Assembly (NCBI GenBank): GCA_040954595.2
Contig: CM082591.2
Location: forward strand, 1 to 64,000
DNA length: 64,000 nt
Direction: 5' to 3'
Source: Balanoglossus misakiensis
Lineage: Eukaryota > Hemichordata
The position numbers were made by a program, and so were the translations under genes. This document shows positions 23,701 through 32,568 of this stretch, piece by piece (position 1 is the first letter of the stretch; the number at the start of each line of letters is the position of its first letter). The notes under the pieces are model-generated. The model ran no database searches. It was not told the origin of the DNA and worked only from the letters and a program-made list of their open reading frames with translations.

Positions 23701-24950
23701 GAGAACAATTCTGTACCCTAAAAGTTGAAATGAATAATTTTCTTGGCCTTCACTTTCAGGTTTTGGAAAATACAGCTAATTTAAATTGAATTAGAATACA
23801 TTACTTAATTTCATCTGTATACCTCTAACTGGCTCATTATGAAAAATAGAAATAGTCACAAGAATACAAGTTTTTCATAGCCTGCTTATACCACTCCAGC
23901 CAAAGTATTAGTTGTTATAATTAGTTAATGGTGTGTTAGTACGTTAATATTGAAGTTAGAAAAAATGGCTGAAATGACACAAACAGTTTTCTAGATTGAA
24001 TCAATTTGCTGTGACTGCACAATTCACTAAACAAAATTTCCTCAATGCATACATGTAATTTTTAGAATTACTGAATCATATGGACATTTAGGCTACAGTT
24101 AAATAAGCATAGTTGAGTTAAATGGTTACAGACTTGTTCTCTCTGTAATATTGTTTTAACACACATTAAACGCACATGTTCATGTATGTATGTATGTATG
24201 TATGTATGTATGTATGTATGTATGTATGTATGTATGTATGTATGTATGTATGTATGTATGTATGTATGTATGTATGTATGTATGTATGTATGTATGTATG
24301 TATGTATGTATGTATGTATGTATGTATGTATGTATGTATGTATGTATGTATGTATGTATGTATGTATGTATGTATGTATGTATGTATGTATGTATGTATG
24401 TATGTATGTATGTATGTATGTATGTATGTATGCATGCATGCATGCATGCATGCATGCATGTATGTGTATGAGAATTCATACTGTGTCCTAATCTGAATTC
24501 TTCTTGTCATGAAGTTTTCCCAATGGCTGCAACAATTGGGAAGCTCTCCAACTGTGATAGTAGACAAGTGTGCTAATTTACATCATTGCAATTCTGCACA
24601 CGTAACCAGTGAGATCAAGGGAACGCATACGAAAAGTCATTAATTTTCACTGGATCAACAGATTAAGGAGCAAAATTCACTCATTTTGACCGTTTAGAGA
24701 TTGCTTTTGTATGACAGAAAATGATGGTTACAAATCAACATCAATTTTTAACACAAACATAATATGAGTAATCAATGTATACTTGATATCATTGAAAGGT
24801 CAAAAAGCGATTTTGCCGCTTTAAGAAAAAACTGGACTGAACGCAATCCCTTCATTCTCATTATAAACTCTTAAAATGCTGACTAAAAACCTGTGTCTTC
24901 TCTTCATTTGGCATCCAAATATCTTCATCTGCGATCATGGACGGTACATG
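23650..24950. repeat. Right copy of the duplicated flank of the 280-bp array
   Basis: Pairs with 17601-18439. Similarity resumes at 'gagaacaattctgtaccc' (23701) and continues through 'acagctaatttaaattgaat', the 'ccaaagtattagttgtta' landmark and 'ggacatttaggctacagtta'. After the TATG array it picks up at 'actgtgtcctaatctgaat' and 'gtaaccagtgag', and ends in a truncated array monomer near 24850-24945 ('aaatatcttcatctgcgatc'). So a second array may once have followed here, or the whole unit was tandemly duplicated. Confidence 0.75.
24182..24466. repeat. (TATG)n microsatellite ending in (CATG)n
   Basis: Uninterrupted TATG tetramers (more than 60) from 24182 to about 24431, followed by CATG/TGCA tetramers to about 24458. 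The short (Met-Tyr-Val-Cys)n and (His-Thr-Tyr-Ile)n frames on the two strands are meaningless products of the repeat. Confidence 0.98.
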
Positions 24951-25154
24951 GTCTATGATAAAACACACTCAAATTGAATAAGGATCTATAAAAACATGCA
25001 TTAGTAGAATTGAAGTGTAAAGTTCATTACTGCAATGCCATGGAAATCTTAATGCCTGAAGCACAATTCATCAACAGCATCCACAATAAAGTTTTCCGCC
25101 TACACAATAACAATTCCCTCATGTTACAAACTCTCGACCACCTGCCAAAAAATA

Positions 25155-25623
25155 CAACTTGAATTTAATGAAGCACACGCTGGGTTCCGTCGAGGATATT
25201 TAACCATAGATAGCATTTTTATATTACAATCTGGTGTTCAAAAGTATTTAACATGCAAAGGTGGCAACTTTCATTGTCCTTTTATAGGCTTTTCGAAAAC
25301 TTTTGATACTGACGCTCGTCTAGTTACTCGCACAAAATGCACCAACACATCCACCAGTGAAGCGAGAGCTTCATCGGTTGCCGATCCACGCTAGGATTAA
25401 TTTCAAAATTCTTGTTTTTTTATATAAAATTTTCCTCCATAAAGCATATGCTTATCTTTCTGATCTAATCACAGTTCACGTTCAAAAACGGTTTACACGC
25501 TCAGTATTCACACCATTTTTTAAATGCCGCACACACTTTATGGAATGCCTTACCAAAAGAAATTAGATTGTCAGTATATGTTACATCTCTGAAAACATAT
25601 CGCTTTAGAAAGTATTATTATTA
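25155..25623 (+). pseudogene. Decayed LINE-type non-LTR retrotransposon (reverse transcriptase fragments)
   Basis: Three fragments in different frames resemble the reverse-transcriptase region of CR1/L2/Jockey-like LINEs. The frame from 25155 gives 'AGFRRGYLTIDSIF', then 'GFSKTFDT', the positions of the family's QAGFRxGxST and FxKAFD blocks. The frame from about 25360 gives 'LHRLPIHARINFKILVFLYK' and 'AYLSDLI', typical of the region after RT. A third frame near 25535-25623 gives 'LWNALPKEIRLS' and ends in a stop, matching the usual 3' end of such ORFs. The catalytic YxDD region and most of the thumb are missing between fragments one and two, so an internal deletion joined them. Family-level placement is from memory of these motifs. 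Confidence 0.8.
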
Positions 25624-25626
25624 AAT

Positions 25627-26405
25627 GAAGCCTGGCACAAAACTAGAAAACGACTGGCAATCGACAAGCGAACGCGAGACATCATAAAAACATTACGAAA
25701 ACGCGCAGAAACTGATGACGTATCGCTATACCTTCCGTTCACGTATGCAAACATAATCTCTCAGTTTGATCAACATATCATAGGTAGAATGTAATGACAA
25801 GAACAACTAAAATAAACGGACCATTTCACAACGATAATAAAACTCTCTGCGCCTTTTAATTACAATCGATAAACACATGACCGTCAATAATAAACGAAAG
25901 ATATACCAGCATTGAAAATGAAGCCTGACACAAAACTAGGCAAAATTAAAACTGCTCATGAAAACTAAAACGATTTCACGTTAAAAACGGCTGGCAAACG
26001 ACAGGCGAACGCGTGACACCATCAAAACATGACCCTCAAGACAGCACGCAGAAACTGATGACGTATCCCTATACTTTCCGTTCATGTATGCAATCTTTAT
26101 CCCCCAGTTTGATCAATATATCATAAGTAGAATGAAATGTCAATGACCAGAAGCGGACTATTTCACAACGATAACAGAGCTCTCTGTACCTGTTTTTACA
26201 CCTAAAATTTAGCAAAATCTGGTTGCAATCGATAATTACATGACCGCCAATAATAAATGAAAGAAATGCCAAAATTGAAAATGAGGCCGAAATAAAACTA
26301 GGCAAAAAAATGCTCGCGGAAACGCACACGTGGAAACCACCGATTTCATGTTGAAAACGACTGGCAAACGACAAGCGAACGCGTGACATCACGAAAACAT
26401 GAGAG
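25627..26405. repeat. ~340-bp tandem repeat, 2-plus copies
   Basis: Several phrases recur at 290-360 bp spacing: 'ctggcaaacgacaagcgaac' near 25654, 25991 and 26350; 'gcagaaactgatgacgtat' near 25706 and 26050; 'acaaaactag' near 25636 and 25929, with a variant at 26290; and 'gatcaa.atatcata' in two copies. Copies are about 80-90% alike by eye. The array starts right after the LINE 3' end. A 182-codon minus-strand frame through it has no recognisable domain. Confidence 0.8.
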
Positions 26406-28495
26406 CCCCGGACTTCAATAAATATTGCACGTTTTACCACAACAACTGGAGATTCGCTCCTTATTTTCTCTCGACTACCACTCCCCAACTCCCACCAGAA
26501 ATCACTAATTAATAGACGATTTATTTGGTGCAAGCGTACTTTTGCGTCCGCGCTAGGTTCTAAGCGGAAAACCATATCAAAACTTGGAACAATAGCGAGT
26601 ACTCCGAAACGCGACAACTCTCACTTTCGAAAATTGGCTAAAATTACAAGCGGAGTTCTTCAACTTTTCCCCACTAAAGACAAGAAGTCGCAGCGCAAAT
26701 TTTAGTAAATACAGGCTACTTATCTGTTTATTATCTTGGGTTCCAGGCTGTAGAAATTCATTTAGCTTGTCAGATAAAATCACGTAGCTCTGCGGGCTGT
26801 TGCTCTTTTGATAGTCCGGGTCGTTCTGCGCTCGTTGCATTTGAAAACGTGGATGACCTCGTAGCACAGGTGCAGGGTATTCAGGTGACCCTCGCTAAGT
26901 CGCCGTTTAGCGGCACGCCGCCAACATGCATGAATAATAAATCAAATACACCTGGTCAAAAGTGATTACGGTTTGTATGTCTTTCTCTGGTGAGAAGGAG
27001 ATTTTTTACCGCCAAGATGTGCTGAGAGTTTAGAGGGCGTTCGGCTTCTGCCATCGAACGTATACAGTAGCGTCTCTGAGTAATTTGTTGGAGCATGCAT
27101 GTCTGTCGAAAATCACAGAAGCCTCTGAATATGGTATCCAAGGAATTTTTTTTGGGGGGGGGGGGTGAACACAATCAAAATCTTGTTGGCGTTTGTTGAC
27201 ATTGTGTCTATGTCCTTGAAAGTTCGCTGGGCTTTATCCTGAACAATCAGGGAGAATGTTTGACATTTAAAAAATCTTAGTTGTACCTGATAAGAACTGG
27301 CCTCTCACATTTAGCTGGGAAAGGGGTTGTATTTCCCTTACGTTGGATACGATTAGGTAAAAAAAAACATATATTTCAGCATACAAAAAGATCAAAAGTT
27401 ACTTTATCATGTAAAAACAACTTCACAACAAAAAAATCATGGGCTAGACTACCAGTAAACACGATATAAACGTATCATACAACTGGGAAATTATATTCCA
27501 CTTATGACTTCGGGAAAAATAACTTGAACTTCGGTTGGAAAAAATTACGTGTAATCAAAATAATCAATCAGGGAGAGGCAAATTACAGTGAATTCTAGAT
27601 TTGAATAAATGAATAATCATGCAAATAGCAAGTCCAGTCATTGCAGTATATTGTGAGATCATTAACTCGTGGAGATTCCATGACAGAGGTGGCGTACTGA
27701 GGGTTGCGTTGACGAAATGTTTTTAGATTAAAATTCACAGCGACATTCCATTAGGTTGACCAAACACTTTCGTTTTGCTGGTTTAAGAAGTAAACCCACA
27801 TACAGAATTACTTAATCCATTACTACATGTCCATTTTAATCAAAGGTGTCAGCTTCAGTGTCTTCGATTTCGTGATATTCAATGGATGGATCTGGTGTTA
27901 ACATGCCTGTGATTTCAAGTGTCATGTTGAACAAAGGAAATGCATGCACTAATAGATATTTGCTACATGCAAACTTGTCAATTCATGTCTGATGAAGGAG
28001 TCCGCTAATGCACATGGCAATGGGAACCGATCTTTTCAAATTACTTCAACTCATAACAGTGTGGGAATGGAAACACACTCCTTACCGTCATCATACAATG
28101 CCAAAGTGAATAAGGTCATGCATTAATAATGGAAGATTCATTCAGAGTGCACTATCTATATTTTCAATTCGATTAAGGTGAATGCCATCTGCAAGTCGCT
28201 CGTACTTGTTAAGAAATGTAATGGGATTGTTACACACAATTAAACATGACTAATCTTCGATTGTTTTATATAGAAGTTTGTAAATTTTCGAAAGTGTTCT
28301 TTTTGACCCTGTCACTGTTGCCTCTCTGTGCCACCGTGTAGTGGATCCAAGTGTAAGGATTATATCTCTCATTGCAGAGTAGTACTTAACTTATCAACGA
28401 AAAAACTCTGATTTAACTTGTCCGTAAAAATCGTTTTAAACGCATTTTAAGATTAAGAGATGTCCATGGTAGCTTGCATATCCTTTACCTGTGTA
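26406..28495. other. Non-coding stretch, no gene recognised
   Basis: Contains only short frames with no recognisable domain, including a 96-codon minus frame at 26577-26867. A small hairpin ('cgctaagtcgccgtttagcg') lies near 26892, and a T-run/G-run homopolymer sits near 27146-27166. I see no RNA gene, promoter or mobile element that I can support. Confidence 0.5.
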
Positions 28496-28690
28496 GAGAT
28501 TGATTGCTTGATTCATTCATTCATTCATCCATCATTGATTCATTTGTAATGTAATCATTCCAGCCCATGATGAAGTAAGCCCATGATATCACGAGACCTC
28601 GATGTTAAATTCGACATGTATTTTACAGGATTCGAACCCAGATCTACCACACCAACTCACGTAGCAAGCAAATCTGCTAGTAGGAACCAT
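28496..28690 (-). mobile_element. Probable tRNA-derived SINE (minus strand)
   Basis: Read on the minus strand, 28639-28628 is 'gggttcgaatcc', an exact Pol III B-box/T-loop sequence. It is preceded by 'gtgagttggtgtggtaga', which looks like a decayed tRNA D-arm/A-box region. The sequence ends in a (GAAT)n/(GATT)n tail near 28545-28505. A B box followed within ~130 bp by a simple-repeat tail is the usual SINE layout. The A box is poor and A-to-B spacing is short, so an old or truncated copy is likely. It is not a functional tRNA: no acceptor stem is visible. Confidence 0.45.
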
Positions 28691-30204
28691 TAATTTCTAA
28701 ATACGCATCGTTTTATTACTATTTTCATTCTATAAGTTTCAGATACATGTACGAGAAGAATATTGAGCCCAAGGCAAACATCATGTGCAAGACTATGTTT
28801 ACAATATATTGACCAATTACCGTCTACGTGCACTGCAAATCACTAAATCATGACTGCATATCACTATTCCACCACCGAATATACTAGTATTTCATGTACT
28901 GATATGGTTTATACAGTGAATTTTTAAACATTCTGGGAAATACAGAAAAGCTACACGCCTGCAAGGACACCTTTGGATCTTACCAAATTAGAGTAGTTCC
29001 AGATCGTGTTATTTTGTTTATTATTTAATGTTACGTACAATACGTTAATAGAATCATGTTATTTTTTATTTTGTCATCAAGCCCGAGTATAGCGTTATTT
29101 CTTTCTGTCCGTTGAAAGTTTACTTCCTTGTGATAAAAAATATTGCAAGGAAGTTTGACAGCGTGCATGTAAGCAACATCAGAATAAATAGACAGTTAGA
29201 AGATGCCACCCATGACACATGTAGGAAAATAAAACCAGTTATCTATATTAGTATAAAGGGTGATTTTTAAGTATTAACAATAATACATACATAATCACTT
29301 CCTGTGATGGGAGAATCGAAATACAAATATAGTCACGTTCAAAATACACACGAACATTTACTGATTAATCAGGTTGCCTACTCCACTCTCTACTGCGCAT
29401 GATCATTGAGGACATGCGAACTAGAATATTTCCAATGAGTACTATATGGAGTTTTAACGCTGGGGGAGCGACATATTTCAATTCACATGCAACTTATCTT
29501 CTTAAAATGCCATCAAATGAACTGCGACACATCAACAGAAATACAAAAACGTTATTGAAAGTATGAATCAGTCTCATGATCAATGATACAAAAATCTTTC
29601 TAAAACTGCCTTTTGAAACACAAAGAAAGAAGTATTTGATGGTAAACAATCATGGCCTACGGTAAAATATGAAATCTACATTTCAAGTTTATAGATATTC
29701 AGACTATAATTTAAGACACGTATGTCATATGTTTATACATTGGGAAATATCAATGATAGTGTTACAGACACAAACTTTCACTGGTAAAGTCATCAGTTCA
29801 CAATTCAGCCATTGCCCTTGATATACGTAAAACAGTGTATGTTTTGATAAATGTTTTAAGAGAACTATAATTGTCCTGTTTGAGAGAAAGTCCCGGAATG
29901 AAAGCGTATTAGTAATAGCTACGCAACTTTTTCATACAAAAATAAGAGGGTCTAGCTAATGTTCAGGTTAACATATGGCAAAAACAAAAACATCGTAAAA
30001 CGGAACAAATTGGTCAATTTGGTTTCTTATAAAATAAAATTAAACCGCGCGCAGATATAAATTTGTTGAACTACTCGGATTATGCAGTCATCATTTTGTG
30101 ATGCGTTTATCTTTAACGAAAACTCAATAACTGTAAAAGCAATTGTCAAATATTTCAGTTCTGGTGTAGGTGCAAAGCTTTTGATTTTCTTTTGAAGTTC
30201 GATA
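28691..30204. other. Non-coding stretch downstream of the GPCR gene
   Basis: AT-rich unique DNA with no convincing open frame. It should include the 3' UTR of the minus-strand receptor gene, but I could not choose a polyadenylation signal confidently. Confidence 0.4.
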
Positions 30205-31521
30205 TCACATAGTGGAAACGAGGTCATCGCCCTTTTTTACTGACTTCTCCCTGACTGATCCAGGTCTGACTTTGGCAGCGGGAGAATTTGATCCAACCAA
30301 CACGTAACCACTACCTCCAGTGTGTACCACGGCATGAGTGTGATTGATAGTGCTTCTAAAAGTTGACCGTCTTTGGTTGCTGTCTTCGGACATATACGAA
30401 TGTTCAGTCAGATCCCTGCATGTGCTCTTGTGCCTTATTCTGTCTGGGCAAAACACAGCCAATAGGTTTTGTTGAATCTTTAGATTGAAAAATCCGTAGA
30501 GAATAGGGTTGATTGCGCTGTTTGCCAGTGCCATTGTTTCGGCGATCACAAATGACACTTCCGGGATATCTTCTGCCTTTCCATAGATTTGTTGTAACGT
30601 GACTATAAAGTACGGACTCCAACATGTTACGAATGCGACGATAATACAAAGAGTCATCTTAATTGTCTTAATTTTGCTCCTTTCAATTTTCTTTAAATCC
30701 ATATGTCGAGATTTCCCAAGGCTTTGCGCGTCCTGACGAGATCTACCATGGCGAATTTGTGGTTCTCCAATTGACTCCTTCCCTTGCGAGCAAACGACAA
30801 ACACAATTCTGATATAGCAATATGAAACGATGGTCGCTGGGATGACTAATATGTATGCCGTCATAAAAGTAAAGTAAACCTTCCGTTGCCATTCGCTGGT
30901 GTATCCGTTGCTCTTGCAAAAATATTTGACCTCCCCATCATCGTCTGTCTTTTCAACAAGAACGAAGATAAAGAGCTGGGGGACGGCAAAAATAAATGCT
31001 AGCGTCCAAGCCCCCATAATCATTTTCTTTGCCCTGGATAACGAGCCACTGAAGCTGAGTGGCTTGCAGATGGCTTGGAAACGGTCAAAGCTCATGACCG
31101 TAAGGATGAATGTCGTACTTGCCAATGTGACAATCTGACCGTAAACTAGTAGCTTGCACATCACCTCCCCCATCACCCAATGTCCAAATGCAACGAAGAG
31201 TATCTCTGTTGCCATGGTAACAAAACAGACGAACAGATCTCCCACAGCAAGATTCAGAATGAATATATTGACCCGGCTACTGCGGCGTCTTGACTTCCCA
31301 CACATTATGACTGTGATAATGATGGAATTTCCAACTATTGTGAAAAGCATTATAACACATATCGTAGTCACCCTTTGGATTACAGTGGAAGTCCAAATTG
31401 ATATATTCTCTTCGTCAGATGTAACGTTGGTTTGATTGGCAAAGATGATTTGGTTTTGTTCCATAAATAGACCATTTCCAGCATCCTTCGTATAATTAAT
31501 TGTTGTGTCAAAACCTGCCAT
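30205..31521 (-). CDS. Rhodopsin-class neuropeptide GPCR (NPS/CCAP/vasopressin receptor-like)
   Basis: A 438-residue seven-transmembrane receptor in one uninterrupted exon. The N-terminus has four N-glycosylation sequons (N9, N29, N32, N39) and no obvious signal peptide. Visible family marks: GN in TM1 (64-65); 'NLAVGD' in TM2 (90-95); Cys122 before TM3 and Cys202 in loop 2 for the usual disulfide; 'DRF' (146-148) in place of DRY; 'KTIKMTL' before TM6; 'CWSPY' in TM6 (300-304); 'NSAINPILY' in TM7 (334-342). 'FSGSLSRAK' after TM3 and CWSPY best match the neuropeptide S/CCAP receptor branch beside the vasopressin/oxytocin receptors. A surface receptor for a small neuropeptide coupling to G proteins is inferred. 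The ATG at 31521 is chosen because the frame extends only three codons further, to a GTG. The ~95-residue tail is Ser/Thr-rich. A 5' untranslated exon cannot be excluded. Confidence 0.9.
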   Translation of the reverse strand: MAGFDTTINYTKDAGNGLFMEQNQIIFANQTNVTSDEENISIWTSTVIQRVTTICVIMLFTIVGNSIIITVIMCGKSRRRSSRVNIFILNLAVGDLFVCFVTMATEILFVAFGHWVMGEVMCKLLVYGQIVTLASTTFILTVMSFDRFQAICKPLSFSGSLSRAKKMIMGAWTLAFIFAVPQLFIFVLVEKTDDDGEVKYFCKSNGYTSEWQRKVYFTFMTAYILVIPATIVSYCYIRIVFVVCSQGKESIGEPQIRHGRSRQDAQSLGKSRHMDLKKIERSKIKTIKMTLCIIVAFVTCWSPYFIVTLQQIYGKAEDIPEVSFVIAETMALANSAINPILYGFFNLKIQQNLLAVFCPDRIRHKSTCRDLTEHSYMSEDSNQRRSTFRSTINHTHAVVHTGGSGYVLVGSNSPAAKVRPGSVREKSVKKGDDLVSTM

Positions 31522-32430
31522 TCTAATCACTAACAGATGTACAAGACGTTTAGCGTTGACACTCAGACAGCTTGGTAATTGCGAAGTTGATTTCGTCCAT
31601 CAAGCAAAAACATGTTGACGAATATTTCATGTTCATCGATATATGTCCACACACATTTCTGATTGCAGGATGATTACCTTTTGAGAGATTCGTGTCCAGG
31701 TGTTTTATGAGTTTTAAATTTGCGTGCAGATGCTAGCAAAGATAGCCAAGGCTTGTTAATATTGATGTCAATGTAAATTTACAGCTCCACATACCGTATA
31801 TCCAATTAAAACATAACGTTGCACACTCACTAATCCAAAGCCAGATAACTGGTTGTAAGATGACGACGGAAGCGCAATGGATGAATGAAGTCCTTCTGAA
31901 ATACAGAACACAGAATGACAGATATCATATAAGAGACCTGGGCGTAACACTGTTCAAAGAGAAAGACGTCCAGCTTGTCAAAGGGATTTATCAAGTTTTA
32001 ATGTCTGTCGAGACAAAATACCATTGGAATATTTGTAAACCCCAAAGGCAAGACAGCTTTAGCGGTTCAGGTGCGTATTATTGATTCCATAAGAGACTAA
32101 ATCCGTTCAAATTCATCTCTAGCAACAGAGGATAAAATTCACTCCCAAATAATTTAATCAAAGACAGATGCGATGGGCTGATTAAACCATGGATTGCGCA
32201 TATTCCAGCATCAATTCGTTTCGTCATGAAGGAAGCAGAGATTGTCGATCAATTAGATTTCTTACTGATTCTTGGAAACATCAGCGTAACCTTGCTGAAG
32301 ATGTCAACCAAACTCTACGTATCTGCAACAAAAAATAATTGATATCAGAGAAGTTTATGGCGAGGCCTTGTTTAAACCCAAGTATGAAATAAAGATCTCT
32401 CTCAAATCACCATACAACAAAGAATTCCAG
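31522..32430. other. Upstream region of the GPCR gene, no other gene recognised
   Basis: Presumed 5' flank of the minus-strand receptor gene. A plus-strand frame of 74 codons at 31860-32084 starts with ATG but has no recognisable domain and no clear splice context. I see no convincing TATA element. Confidence 0.35.
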
Positions 32431-32568
32431 TATGTATGTATGTATGTATGTATGTATGTATGTATGTATGTATGTATGTATGTATGTATGTATGTATGTA
32501 TGTATGTATGTATGTATGTATGTATGTATGTATGTATGTATGTATGTACATGTGTACGTACGTACGTA
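32431..32568. repeat. (TATG)n microsatellite
   Basis: About 29 TATG tetramers in the same orientation as the array at 24182, ending in 'acatgtgtacgtacgtacgt'. Unlike that array it has no visible inverted-repeat arms around it. Confidence 0.97.

Larger units (their letters stand above)
23417..24576. mobile_element. Terminal-inverted-repeat element (~1.15 kb) carrying tetranucleotide arrays
   Basis: Imperfect inverted repeats of about 113 bp lie at 23423-23534 and 24457-24570. The left arm starts 'acttatctaccatcacagtt' and the complement of the right arm starts 'acttgtctactatcacagtt'. The hexamer TGCTAA directly flanks both ends (23417-23422 and 24571-24576) and looks like a target-site duplication. 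Just inside each arm is a tetranucleotide array: CATA on the left and TATG on the right, mirror images of each other. The ~480-bp centre has no coding frame, so this is a non-autonomous, MITE-like element. Superfamily is unassigned. Confidence 0.6.

Noticed and set aside
24068-24567. Tyr/Cys/His-rich frames at the TATG array
   Set aside because: Pure products of a tetranucleotide repeat; they exist in several frames on both strands.
26069-26617. 182-codon minus-strand frame
   Set aside because: It runs through the ~340-bp tandem repeat and past its end, has no recognisable domain, and the neighbouring copy of the repeat does not keep the same frame.
31522-31530. Starting the GPCR at the GTG at 31530
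   Set aside because: Animal genes start at ATG; the first ATG in frame is at 31521, three codons later.
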